From positions 5,889,501 to 5,953,500 of the forward strand of contig NZ_CP048810.1 of NCBI RefSeq assembly GCF_013347965.1: a stretch of DNA of 64,000 nt, given 5' to 3'. A model generated the notes under the pieces. It had not been told where the DNA came from. It saw only the letters and a program-made list of their open reading frames with translations, and made no database searches. The stretch comes from Pseudomonas bijieensis. Lineage in GTDB: Bacteria > Pseudomonadota > Gammaproteobacteria > Pseudomonadales > Pseudomonadaceae. Below are positions 1 to 7,946 of the stretch, in pieces. Position 1 is the first letter of the stretch, and each line of letters starts with the position of its first letter. The translations under genes were made by a program, and so were the position numbers.

Positions 1-108
1 CCAAATTCTAGAAATCCAAGCGATCCAAAATTGATCAACATGAATCGCATAGAAATGAAGTTTGATCGGGATACCGAAGTTCCATTTACATTGTATCCAA
101 TAAAATAG
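1..108 (+). CDS. C-terminal end of a polymorphic toxin (5' part outside window)
   Basis: This open frame enters from the left edge and stops with TAG after 35 codons. Its end (NRIEMKFDRDTEVPFTLYPI) matches the tail of the toxin-like fragment at 1065-1499 (NVFEVRFDYETLRPVTAYPV) position by position without gaps. The gene that follows is likewise homologous to the gene after that fragment. I infer that this is the variable toxic tip of a large secreted protein of the CDI, Rhs or similar type, whose body lies outside the window. The toxic activity cannot be named from this piece. Confidence 0.6.
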   Translation, partial: PNSRNPSDPKLINMNRIEMKFDRDTEVPFTLYPIK

Positions 109-119
109 GAAGCTATAAA

Positions 120-542
120 ATGATCGATCCAAGCACCGGTCAACCGTATGTACCCACACCTGCGTATTTTTTGGGTTGTTTTGACATATATGATCGAGAA
201 GAAACGCTGGGGGAGGAGCTTGAAAAATATGACCCCAACAGCCCAACAGATCGAGAGGCGCTAATCTTAAAATACTCGCTATCTAAAAATTGGAAAATAA
301 CGTACAGGCAAAAATTTGCATTGCATAAAAGTTTAGAAGAAGCGCTGCGAGACAGCGGTTATGATTTTCAGGCTTTACTAGAACATGATTGTCAGGAGTG
401 CTCATCGCTACCCAACGGGTGGGACACAATGGACAATCCAAGAACTTTTTTTGAAGATATATACAGACTGGCGAGTGAGCTATGGGCGGATGATCTCCGG
501 AGGGCTGAGTCTGAGGATAAGTCTACTTGGGATTATGTATAG
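120..542 (+). CDS. Putative immunity protein, paralogue of 1477-1893
   Basis: This is a small acidic cytoplasmic protein of 140 residues without signal peptide or membrane segment. AGGAAG lies seven bases before the ATG and overlaps the end of the upstream toxin frame. It is clearly related to the protein at 1477-1893: both share FLGxF(D/E)IY, EETLGEEL, a central YRxKF segment and FFED(I/V)Y near the end. In each case the gene directly follows a toxin-like tip, which is the classic toxin-immunity order. I do not recognise a named family. The immunity role is inferred from context and the duplicated arrangement. Confidence 0.6.
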   Translation: MIDPSTGQPYVPTPAYFLGCFDIYDREETLGEELEKYDPNSPTDREALILKYSLSKNWKITYRQKFALHKSLEEALRDSGYDFQALLEHDCQECSSLPNGWDTMDNPRTFFEDIYRLASELWADDLRRAESEDKSTWDYV

Positions 543-585
543 CTGAATTACCGAAAAGGAGATCTGTCACAAAAGACGGAATTAT

Positions 586-667
586 ACGCTCTGCGTGGGA
601 ACGCATCCCGTTACGCTCTGCGTCACCTTTCAGAAGCAGAACGCGGAGCGTCCCTGGCGGCGCTCTC
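586..667. repeat. Interspersed repeat of the CGCTCTGCGT type, copy 1
   Basis: The stretch contains ACGCTCTGCGT twice, then GCGGAGCGTCCCTGGCGGC. The same pieces in the same order occur at 1905-2004. Complementary CGCTCTGCGT and ACGCGGAGCG segments could form a hairpin. Similar short repeats are common between toxin and immunity genes in fluorescent pseudomonads. No open frame of note crosses it. Confidence 0.6.
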
Positions 668-721
668 AGTAATATTGAATCAAAATGATGATCCAATAGC
701 TGTTTATACAGGGTCGAAAAA

Positions 722-1081
722 ATGAAACCCAAACCAAACATGATGCCGCTGATCGGGTTGTTGTTTGTGTTTAATATTGAGAATGTTTGCGACGAGAAAC
801 GGGAAGAGGTGATAGTTTCAAAAAAAATAAATATCGATTCTGAACTCTCTGAGTTGTTTGATGTTTTGCTTAAGTCGGAATTTTTGCGTTATCCGCCCGG
901 TGCGCAGGATAAATATATTGAAATAATCAACTATTATCTGAAGGTTGGCGGTAGTTTTGATGATTTGTTTGAAGGTATGGATACATATTTTGATCAAAGC
1001 ATTCATGATCAGCGACACTTTATGGAAGTATTGCTGAGCTGCCTCAAGTGCTATCAGTCAGAGAATGCTCCAGAATCCTAA
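722..1081 (+). CDS. Orphan immunity-like protein, start uncertain
   Basis: The recognisable part begins about residue 30 (SKKINIDSELSELFDVLLKS) and is a small acidic helical protein of roughly 85-90 residues, typical in size of CDI or Rhs immunity proteins. The first 30 codons after the ATG look unlike the rest and have no good ribosome binding site. A GTG at 809 inside GGGAAGAGGTG is another possible start. The 3' end overlaps the next frame by 17 bases. No matching toxin precedes it, so it may be a displaced immunity gene. The function is inferred from size, composition and neighbours only. Confidence 0.45.
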   Translation: MKPKPNMMPLIGLLFVFNIENVCDEKREEVIVSKKINIDSELSELFDVLLKSEFLRYPPGAQDKYIEIINYYLKVGGSFDDLFEGMDTYFDQSIHDQRHFMEVLLSCLKCYQSENAPES

Positions 1082-1499
1082 ACTCATAGAGAAATTGCAT
1101 TTGAGAAAGTCCAGAAGATACGGCTCGTATACACCTAATGGAAGTTCAACAGAAATCCACGCCGGAAATGTAAAGTCCCCCAAACCGAGGCAGTGGTACG
1201 CTAACTGTAGCACCAAGTTCAATAGTTTTCGAATACAGCATCAAGCCATAAATGAAGCGCTGACCCGAGAAGCAAGAGGTCTTCCTCGTTTTACCGGCGA
1301 AGACAAAAGAGGGAATCCAGTCGTGCGCATGTATATGCCCAAGGTGGGGCAGGGATACATACCCAACGTAAATGACAAGGAGAATCCAATATTTCAAAGC
1401 GAAATTAATGTATTCGAAGTCAGATTCGATTATGAAACGCTACGTCCGGTCACTGCTTATCCTGTAGGAGGTTTTGATGCTGATGCATCCGTTTCTTGA
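1065..1499 (+). CDS. Orphan toxin C-terminal fragment
   Basis: This 144-residue frame has no signal peptide and no delivery domain. It reads as the tip of a larger toxin: a basic N-terminal part (HLRKSRRYGSY), a GEDKRGNPVVRMYMPK segment, and a C-terminus homologous to the toxin end at 1-108. An in-frame stop lies at 1035-1037, so no full-length upstream part is present. The ATG overlaps the previous gene and has only a weak Shine-Dalgarno. Downstream, an immunity-like gene overlaps its last codons. It is probably a displaced toxin module left in a toxin-immunity array. The catalytic type is not recognised. Confidence 0.5.
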   Translation: MLQNPKLIEKLHLRKSRRYGSYTPNGSSTEIHAGNVKSPKPRQWYANCSTKFNSFRIQHQAINEALTREARGLPRFTGEDKRGNPVVRMYMPKVGQGYIPNVNDKENPIFQSEINVFEVRFDYETLRPVTAYPVGGFDADASVS

Positions 1500-1893
1500 T
1501 CGTCCTTATGATCCTCAAATTAGTCATTTTCTCGGTGGCTTCGAGATATATGGTTGTGAAGAGACTCTGGGTGAGGAACTGTCGCAGTTCGACCTTAATA
1601 GTGCTGAAGATCGGAAAAAGTTGATCTATAAGTACATAGTTCATCGCTTTAGAAAGCTGAGCTATCGACACAAGTTCTTATTTTTTTGTGTGCTTGCAAT
1701 TGCGATCGACGATCCGGAGTATGATTTTAATGAGATGTTCGATCACGAAGTGGTCTCGCATTCAGCCCTTCCGCCGGAGTGGGATGAAATGGAGGATTTC
1801 AGAGTTTTCTTTGAGGATGTCTATAAGTATTTAGCAGAAGCGTGGGGCGAGGATCTTCATAAGGCCAACCAGGAAGACCCAACAACCTGGTAG
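1477..1893 (+). CDS. Putative immunity protein, partner of the 1065-1499 toxin tip
   Basis: AGGAGG five bases before the ATG supports this start; a second in-frame ATG lies two codons later. The protein is acidic, about 138 residues, without signal peptide. It shares FLGGFEIY, EETLGEEL, FFEDVY and the overall length with the protein at 120-542. Its start overlaps the end of the toxin-like frame by 23 bases, as expected for co-translated toxin and immunity. The two proteins are clearly diverged, as is usual for immunity paralogues of different specificity. No enzymatic motif is seen. Confidence 0.6.
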   Translation: MLMHPFLDRPYDPQISHFLGGFEIYGCEETLGEELSQFDLNSAEDRKKLIYKYIVHRFRKLSYRHKFLFFCVLAIAIDDPEYDFNEMFDHEVVSHSALPPEWDEMEDFRVFFEDVYKYLAEAWGEDLHKANQEDPTTW

Positions 1894-1904
1894 TTCAGGT
1901 TTAT

Positions 1905-2004
1905 CATTCCCACACTCTGCGTGGAATCATCCCGTGACGCTCTGCGTCATCCTCCAGAAGCGGAGCGTCCCTGGCGACATTCCCACGCAGGAGCGTGGGA
2001 GCGA
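1905..2004. repeat. Interspersed repeat of the CGCTCTGCGT type, copy 2
   Basis: This copy is longer than the one at 586-667. It starts with ATTCCCACACTCTGCGTGG, includes GACGCTCTGCGTCATCC and GCGGAGCGTCCCTGGCGAC, and ends with ATTCCCACGCAGGAGCGTGG. The two ends carry partly complementary CCCACRC and GCGTGGG elements. It separates two immunity-like genes. Confidence 0.65.
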
Positions 2005-2050
2005 TCAACAAATTCAATAGAGGTTTTTTGCTAACAGAATTCCCGGAAAC

Positions 2051-2359
2051 ATGAATAAAGAATTTCCTGAACTACATGATTTTTTTGGGGCTTATTTCCA
2101 CCAAGATTGGTCAGCCGAGCATGAGTCCGCCGAGCAAGTCCTCGAGGCCTTTCTAGCAGAGTCGGACGTCGAGATGCTGAAAGTCGTTCAGCAAGAACTT
2201 AGTGTACTTGGCAAAAATAAAAATGAATTGGAGTTGAGAGAGTATTTATTGAAAGAGTTAAGTTGCTATTACAGTTATTGGAATACATGGGAAGTCGGCG
2301 AGGTGTGGTTACGGCATATTGCTAGCAGGCTGAGCTCTAGAATTGATAGTCTTTGCTGA
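2051..2359 (+). CDS. CdiI-like contact-dependent inhibition immunity protein
   Basis: This 102-residue acidic protein begins MNKEFPELHDFFGAYFHQDW. The FFGAYFHQDW segment followed by a helical body and a tryptophan-rich end (YWNTWEVGEVWL) is the pattern I know from CdiI-type immunity proteins. No toxin gene is directly upstream; the nearest is the fragment at 1065-1499, which already has its own partner. It is therefore an orphan immunity gene, likely kept for protection against neighbouring strains. The family assignment rests on remembered motif similarity. Confidence 0.6.
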   Translation: MNKEFPELHDFFGAYFHQDWSAEHESAEQVLEAFLAESDVEMLKVVQQELSVLGKNKNELELREYLLKELSCYYSYWNTWEVGEVWLRHIASRLSSRIDSLC

Positions 2360-2395
2360 CCTATGGCTGATCAATACATCACCAAACCGCTTTTC

Positions 2396-2530
2396 GTGGC
2401 GAGGGAGTTTGCTCCCGCTGGGCTGCGAAGCAGCCCTAAAAACAACTAACTCGTTCAGTCAGACACACCGAGGCGTTGGTCAGAAGAGGGGGCTGCTGCG
2501 CAGCCCAGCGGGAGCAAGCTCCCTCGCCAC
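2396..2530. repeat. REP pair (REPIN), GGCGAGGGAG type
   Basis: Two inverted copies of GTGGCGAGGGAG..TTGCTCCCGCTGGGCTGC face each other across about 55 bases. The same repeat type occurs at 17460-17570 and 56133-56226. Just beyond it, GTTAGCGCC (2534-2542) and GGCGCTAAC (2563-2571) form another hairpin that could end transcription of the minus-strand gene that stops at 2582. Confidence 0.8.
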
Positions 2531-2581
2531 AGGGTTAGCGCCAGGCATTCGGGCCGTGGCGAGGCGCTAACGCGAACCGAC

Positions 2582-4369
2582 TCACACCGACACCCCCAAC
2601 TCCACCACAACCTCCTGCTCAGCCACCCCATCCACCAAATACACACTCCCCCCCAAAATATCCTTGGCATGATGCTTGGCCTGCGAAGCCAGTTCCGCCA
2701 ACTGACTGGCATCCAACTCACCACAGGCCTCGGAACGCAGATGCACCACCCCAATCGACAGCGACAACAACGCAAATTCCTGCCGAATGCCCTGTCGATT
2801 CAACGCCGTGAAGCACCCCGCCTCCAGATGCTCGGGGCGGTAGAAGCGGCGGCAGTGGGTCTGGAAGTCGCTGAGTAGCTGGTCCAGGCGCTTGCGCCAG
2901 TCTTCCGGGCCGAGGACCAGGAGGAAGTCGTCGCCGCCGATGTGGCCGACGAAGTCGCGGCTGGGGTCGATGCGTTCGTTCAGGCATTGGGCCAGGCACA
3001 GCAGGACTTCGTCGCCGCGGCCATAGCCGTAGATGTCGTTGAAGGGTTTGAAGCTGTCGATGTCCACGTAGCAGATCACCGATTCCTGCCGTTGTTGCAG
3101 CAGCCGCGTGAGGCATTGCTGGATCGGGACGTTGCCCGGCAGCAGGGTCAGTGGGTTGGCGTAGCGGGCTTGTTGGATTTTCAGTTCGGTGATGAGCTTT
3201 AGCACATCGATTACCCGGCCCAGGCCCAGGTAGCCGCCGTTGAGGGTGATGATGAAGTCTTCTTCGATGCGTTGTCGGGCGCGGCTGGTGATCAGGCGGC
3301 TGACTTGTTGCAGCGACTGGTTCAGTTCCACCGCCAGGAAGTCATCGCTCATCAGCCGACTGATGGGTTTGCGGGCGAACAGGTCGGTGGCGAAGGGCTT
3401 GAGCAAGGCGTCCGAGAGTGAATGGCGATGGACGATGCCGCAGGGCTGGTTCTGATTGTCCAGCACCGCCAGAGAGTTGAGGTTGGCCTGGCGACGGAAC
3501 GCCTCCAGCACGGTGGCTGTCGGCGTGTTATGGGCCACTGCGGGCTGTTCGTTGAGCAGCGCGCTGAGGTCGTTGAGCTCATCGTTCAGCGACGCCACAC
3601 CGCTGTCCTGCTTGGGCATCAGCGCCCTGGCATCGCGCGAGGGGTGTTCCTGGGGGCGGGCCAGTAGATACCCCTGGACCAGGTCGACGCCCATTTCGAT
3701 CAGCACCGTCAGTTCCTCCGGCAGTTCTATGCCCTCGGCGATCACCTGGGCCCGGGAGGCCCGGGCGATTTTCAGGATCGAGCCCACGAATTCGCGCTTG
3801 AGGGCATCCTGATGGATGCCGTCGATGAAATGCCGGTCGATCTTCACATAATCGGGCCGCAATTCAGACCATAGCCGCAGGCTCGAATAACCGGCGCCAA
3901 GGTCGTCCAGGGCAATCGAGAAGCCCATGGCCCGGTAGTGGTGCAGGGCGGTTTGCAGGAGTTGGAAGTCATCGATGGGGGTTTGTTCGGTCAGTTCGAT
4001 CACGACCTGATTGGGCGCAATGCCAAAGTCCTGCAGCAGTTGCAGCGTACGCCCCGTTTGGTGCGCGGACTCCAGCAGGGACTCGGGCGAGACGTTGAGG
4101 AACAGCTTGCCCGGCAGCTTTTGTTCATTGAAGCGCTGGCAAGCACTGCGACGGCAGGCCAGTTCCAGTTCGCTGAGGCGACCGGCCTGACGCGCCACCG
4201 AGAGCAGTGCGATGGGGGAGTGCAATGGGCTGTTGGAGGGGCCGCGGGTCAAGGCTTCATAGCCCACGATGCGCCGTTCGGAAAGGCAGATGATCGGTTG
4301 GAACAGGCTGTGCAAACCGCTTTGAGCCAGGATTGAACTCAAGGCACTCAGCTGTTCTGTCGTGGTCAT
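2582..4369 (-). CDS. Cyclic-di-GMP signalling protein, EAL-CBS-GGDEF
   Basis: Residues 20-240 form an EAL phosphodiesterase domain with the usual catalytic set: E38 in YEALTR, N92 in LNVSP, E125 in ELTE, the DD pair at 155-156, K176 in VKID, E212 in AEGIE and Q232. Residues 270-400 resemble a CBS pair, a ligand-sensing module. Residues 405-590 are a GGDEF domain whose signature reads GGDDF (478-482), with no RxxD inhibitory site before it. The protein has no membrane segment and is probably cytoplasmic. I infer that c-di-GMP hydrolysis is the main activity; diguanylate cyclase activity is uncertain. It is monocistronic and follows prc behind a terminator. Confidence 0.9.
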   Translation of the reverse strand: MTTTEQLSALSSILAQSGLHSLFQPIICLSERRIVGYEALTRGPSNSPLHSPIALLSVARQAGRLSELELACRRSACQRFNEQKLPGKLFLNVSPESLLESAHQTGRTLQLLQDFGIAPNQVVIELTEQTPIDDFQLLQTALHHYRAMGFSIALDDLGAGYSSLRLWSELRPDYVKIDRHFIDGIHQDALKREFVGSILKIARASRAQVIAEGIELPEELTVLIEMGVDLVQGYLLARPQEHPSRDARALMPKQDSGVASLNDELNDLSALLNEQPAVAHNTPTATVLEAFRRQANLNSLAVLDNQNQPCGIVHRHSLSDALLKPFATDLFARKPISRLMSDDFLAVELNQSLQQVSRLITSRARQRIEEDFIITLNGGYLGLGRVIDVLKLITELKIQQARYANPLTLLPGNVPIQQCLTRLLQQRQESVICYVDIDSFKPFNDIYGYGRGDEVLLCLAQCLNERIDPSRDFVGHIGGDDFLLVLGPEDWRKRLDQLLSDFQTHCRRFYRPEHLEAGCFTALNRQGIRQEFALLSLSIGVVHLRSEACGELDASQLAELASQAKHHAKDILGGSVYLVDGVAEQEVVVELGVSV

Positions 4370-4384
4370 GGCAATCTCTGGCGA

Positions 4385-4418
4385 TAAAAAAAGGACCGGG
4401 TGCGCGGCACCCAGTCCT
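4385..4418 (-). terminator. Rho-independent terminator of prc
   Basis: Read on the minus strand, AGGACTGGGTGC pairs with GCACCCGGTCCT and is followed by seven T residues. It lies between the prc stop and the start of the next minus-strand gene. Confidence 0.8.
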
Positions 4419-4487
4419 GTATTTCACGACAGACTGATGTCAGTTTGATGACGCTCCGACGAGCATCACCATTAAATGGCCATCATC

Positions 4488-6599
4488 CTAGTGTTTGGCG
4501 ATCGCCGTGTTGAGTTTCAGGTAATCCAGCAGGATCCGCCCGGTCTCGCTCAGGTAGGCATCGTCTTCCGGCTTGGTTTTCTCCGGCTCGGTGATCAGGT
4601 CTTCGTCCTCTTTCTTCAGCTCTTTGAGCGGTTCTTCGCCCTTGGCCTTGCGACGCAGGTTTTCCATCGCCAGTTGCTTGGCTTCGATGTCGGCATGCTG
4701 CGCGCGACGGTCGGCTTCGTTGAGGGTGACGGTTTTCTCCATCATCAACTTTTGCGCCAGGGCCAGCTTGTCGCGGATGAACACGAATTCCGCGTCCTGG
4801 GACGAGCGCGCGTCATGGTCGGACTTGAGTTGCGCCAGGAACGGTTTGAACGGGTCTACGGCTGGTTTGATCGCCGGCCGGATGGTGTCCCACGGCATGG
4901 CTTCGGGCAGGGCGCTTTCACCGATTTCCTTGGTGTCGATGATCGACGGGTAATCGATATCAGGCAGCACGCCCTGGTGCTGGGTGCTCTGGCCGGAAAC
5001 CCGGTAGAACTTCGCCAGGGTCAATTTCAGCTCGCCATGGTTGAGCGGCTGGATGGTCTGCACGGTGCCTTTGCCGAAGGTCTGGCCGCCGATGATCAAC
5101 GCACGGTGGTAGTCCTGCATGGCGCCGGCGAAAATCTCCGAGGCCGAAGCCGAGAGGCGATTGACCAGCAAGGCCATCGGCCCCTTGTAGAACGCGCCCG
5201 GGTTTTCATCTTCCAGCACATCCACCCGGCCATCGGCGTTACGCACGAGCACGGTCGGGCCCTTGTCGATGAACAGGCTGGTCAGCTCGGTGGCTTCCTG
5301 CAGGGAGCCGCCGCCGTTGTTGCGCAAGTCGATGACCACGCCGTCGACCTTTTCCTTCTGCAGTTCGGTCAGCAGTTTCTTGACGTCGCGGGTGGTGCTC
5401 TTGTAGTCCGGATCGCCAGCGCGGAAGGCCTTGAAGTCCAGGTAGAAAGCCGGGATCTCAATGATGCCGAGCTTGTAGTCCTTGCCGTCCTGCTTGAGGT
5501 TGAGGACCGATTTCTTCGCCGCCTGTTCTTCCAGCTTCACCGCTTCACGGGTGATGGACACGACCTTGCTGGTCTGGTCGTTCGGCGCATTGCTGGCCGG
5601 GATGACTTCCAGGCGCACCACCGAGCCTTTCGGGCCACGGATCAGCTTGACCACTTCGTCCAGGCGCCAGCCGACCACATCGACCATCTCCTTGTTGCCT
5701 TGGGCGACGCCGATGATCTTGTCCGCCGGGCTGACCTGTTTGGTCTTGTCCGCAGGGCCCGCCGGGACCAGGCGCACGATCTTCACCTGGTCGTTGTCGC
5801 TCTGCAGCACCGCACCGATGCCTTCCAGGGACAGGCTCATGTTGATGTCGAAGTTTTCCGCGTTATCCGGCGACAGATAATTGGTGTGCGGGTCGTAGGA
5901 CATGGCGAAGGTGTTGATGTACGCCTGGAAGATGTCTTCGGCGCGGGTCTGGTCCAGGCGCGCCAATTGGTTCTTGTAGCGCTTGGTCAGGGTTTCCTGG
6001 ATCTGCTTGGGATCCTTGCCGGCGATCTTCATGCGCAGCACCTCGTCCTTGACGCGTTTGCGCCACAGGTCATCGAGTTCGGCGGTGCTTTTGAGCCAAG
6101 GGGCGTCCTTGCGATCGACCAGCAAGGTTTCCTTGGTATTGAAGTCGATTTTGTCGACGCCTTTGTTCAGCTCGGCAATGGCGTAGTCCAGACGCGCCTT
6201 CACGCGGTCCAGGTAGCGCTTGTAGATGGTGAACCCGGCGTTGAGGTCGCCGCTCTTGAGGAAGTCGTCGAACTGGGTCTTCCACTTGTCGAATTCAGCG
6301 ATGTCGCTGGCCAGGAAGTAACTGCGCGACGGATCGAGCAGCTTCAGGTAGCTGTCATAGATGATGACCGAACGCGCGTCATCGAGCGGCGGCTTGCTGT
6401 AGTGATGGCGCTTGAGCAACTCGACGACGTTAAGGCTGGCAATCACCTCGTCCCGATCGGGCTGAAGCTTGTCCCAGCTGTTGGCTGCGAACGTATCGCT
6501 CGACAGCGGCAACAGGCCAAGGCCAATGACAAGCGCGAGGGCGGTGCTGGGGAACAGGTGCTTCATGCTGATTCGACGCAGGGACAATTGATAACGCAT
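4488..6599 (-). CDS. prc: Tail-specific periplasmic protease Prc (Tsp/AlgO)
   Basis: This is a C-terminal processing protease of about 700 residues, the usual family size. An N-terminal signal peptide (MKHLFPSTALALVIGLGLL..) directs it to the periplasm. A PDZ domain covers about residues 245-335. The serine-lysine dyad is S485 in SASASEIF and K510 in FGKGTVQ, with D496 in QDY. In Pseudomonas the homologue (AlgO) degrades mis-tagged envelope proteins and can affect AlgU/MucA signalling. The longest frame starts with MRYQ; the ATG 11 codons later (6566) begins the canonical signal peptide and may be the real start. Neither has a strong ribosome binding site. Confidence 0.95.
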   Translation of the reverse strand: MRYQLSLRRISMKHLFPSTALALVIGLGLLPLSSDTFAANSWDKLQPDRDEVIASLNVVELLKRHHYSKPPLDDARSVIIYDSYLKLLDPSRSYFLASDIAEFDKWKTQFDDFLKSGDLNAGFTIYKRYLDRVKARLDYAIAELNKGVDKIDFNTKETLLVDRKDAPWLKSTAELDDLWRKRVKDEVLRMKIAGKDPKQIQETLTKRYKNQLARLDQTRAEDIFQAYINTFAMSYDPHTNYLSPDNAENFDINMSLSLEGIGAVLQSDNDQVKIVRLVPAGPADKTKQVSPADKIIGVAQGNKEMVDVVGWRLDEVVKLIRGPKGSVVRLEVIPASNAPNDQTSKVVSITREAVKLEEQAAKKSVLNLKQDGKDYKLGIIEIPAFYLDFKAFRAGDPDYKSTTRDVKKLLTELQKEKVDGVVIDLRNNGGGSLQEATELTSLFIDKGPTVLVRNADGRVDVLEDENPGAFYKGPMALLVNRLSASASEIFAGAMQDYHRALIIGGQTFGKGTVQTIQPLNHGELKLTLAKFYRVSGQSTQHQGVLPDIDYPSIIDTKEIGESALPEAMPWDTIRPAIKPAVDPFKPFLAQLKSDHDARSSQDAEFVFIRDKLALAQKLMMEKTVTLNEADRRAQHADIEAKQLAMENLRRKAKGEEPLKELKKEDEDLITEPEKTKPEDDAYLSETGRILLDYLKLNTAIAKH

Positions 6600-6705
6600 A
6601 TTAGGCCGTCTTTGAAGTCGCCGGTTCCATGTGGCCCGGGCGCATAATGCAAGAAAGCCCGGCGTTGAAGCAGCGGGCCCAGTCGAGACTCACTATGGAG
6701 GCACC

Positions 6706-7668
6706 GTGAAAGCATTGCAAGGCGTTGAAGGCCAAGTGGTATGGGCAGATGAGCCAAGTCCGGCGTGTGATGTCGGGCAAGTTCGCATTCGTGTGGCGGC
6801 CGCCGGCCTGAATCGGGCCGATTTGTTGCAAAAAGCCGGGCTTTATCCGCCGCCACCCGGTGCCAGCCAGGTGCTGGGGCTGGAATGTTCCGGGGTGATC
6901 AGCGAGGTTGGGCCGGGTTCGTCCTGGCAGGTGGGCGACCGCGTTTGCGCCTTGCTCGCTGGCGGTGGGATGGCTGAGGAAGTGGTGGTCGATGGCCGGC
7001 ATGTGCTGCCAGTCCCGGAGGGCCTGTCATTGGCTGAAGCCGCCGCGCTGCCTGAGGTCTACAGCACCGCGTGGTTGAACCTGTTCCAGCTGGCTGCGCT
7101 CAAGCCGGGTGAGAAAGTGCTGCTGCACGCCGGGGCCAGCGGCGTCGGCTCGGCTGCCATCCAGCTATGCAAGGCGTTCGGTAACCCATGTTGGGTCAGT
7201 GTCGGCTCAGCTGATCGCCTGAGTTATTGCCAAGCGCTGGGGGCCCAGGGCGGCGTGGTGCGCACCGATGGCCTGGAGAGTTTGAACGACCTCGGCCCCT
7301 TCGACGTGATCCTCGATCCTGTGGGCGCCAACTACGCCCCACTCAACGTGAAACTTTTGTCAGTTGACGGGCGCTGGGTTCTCATTGGCCTGATGGGCGG
7401 GCGCGAGGCACAACTGGATCTGGCGCAGGTGCTGGGCAAACGTATCCAATTGCTCGGCTCGACCTTGCGCAGTCGTAACGATCAGTTCAAGGCCGACCTG
7501 ATCAGCGAGCTGGGGCAACAGGTGTGGCCGTTGTTTGCCGACAAACGCCTGAGCCCGCAACTGGCGAAGGTCTTCGCGATCAAGGATGCCGAAGCGGCGT
7601 TCGCGGAACTGGCGACCAACAAGGTATCGGGGAAGTTGGTACTGGTGATCGATGAGAGCCTGAACTAA
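6706..7668 (+). CDS. NAD(P)H:quinone oxidoreductase, zinc-independent MDR family
   Basis: The GTG start is chosen because GGAGG ends four bases upstream and family similarity begins at VKALQGVEG. The protein has an N-terminal GroES-like fold (AAAGLNRADLLQKAGLYPPP) and a Rossmann domain with LHAGASGVGSAAIQL for NADPH. The cysteine and histidine ligands of zinc-dependent alcohol dehydrogenases are absent. It belongs to the PIG3/quinone reductase group and is expected to reduce quinones in the cytoplasm. It is divergent from prc, and the gap between them is about 106 bases. Confidence 0.88.
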   Translation: MKALQGVEGQVVWADEPSPACDVGQVRIRVAAAGLNRADLLQKAGLYPPPPGASQVLGLECSGVISEVGPGSSWQVGDRVCALLAGGGMAEEVVVDGRHVLPVPEGLSLAEAAALPEVYSTAWLNLFQLAALKPGEKVLLHAGASGVGSAAIQLCKAFGNPCWVSVGSADRLSYCQALGAQGGVVRTDGLESLNDLGPFDVILDPVGANYAPLNVKLLSVDGRWVLIGLMGGREAQLDLAQVLGKRIQLLGSTLRSRNDQFKADLISELGQQVWPLFADKRLSPQLAKVFAIKDAEAAFAELATNKVSGKLVLVIDESLN

Positions 7669-7688
7669 TCCGGGCGTCGCGCAAGAAC

Positions 7689-7777
7689 CTGTGTGCGAGC
7701 TTGCTCGCGTTGGCAGTGTGTCAGCTAAATCAATGCTGGCTGCTCCAACGCTATCGCGAGCAAGCTCGCTCCCACAG
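7689..7777. repeat. REP pair (REPIN), GTGGGAGCGAGC type
   Basis: Two inverted copies of the CTGTG..GCGAGCTTGCTCGCG element flank a short spacer that contains CAGCTAAATCAATGCTGGCTG. Confidence 0.8.
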
Positions 7778-7946
7778 GGGGTGTGGTGTCTCCTGGCCCG
7801 CACCCTGCGTCAATTTTCAAAGGGCTAGATAGGCATACACCCTGTCAAGTCTGACAGTAGACACCACGAAGAAAGGCACCCTAGAGTGGGTTCGAGAGTA
7901 ATAGATGTCTCTCTGATTAGTGTCCGCTAACAGAAGAGGTGTTGTG

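Noticed and set aside
2582..4369. Claim that the GGDEF domain is certainly inactive because of GGDDF
   Set aside because: Asp can replace Glu in some signatures; sequence alone cannot decide.
4476..6647. Long open frame of over 700 codons on the plus strand opposite prc
   Set aside because: It is the antisense of a well-supported protease gene, has low-complexity composition and no homology pattern; long antisense frames arise from GC-rich codon use.
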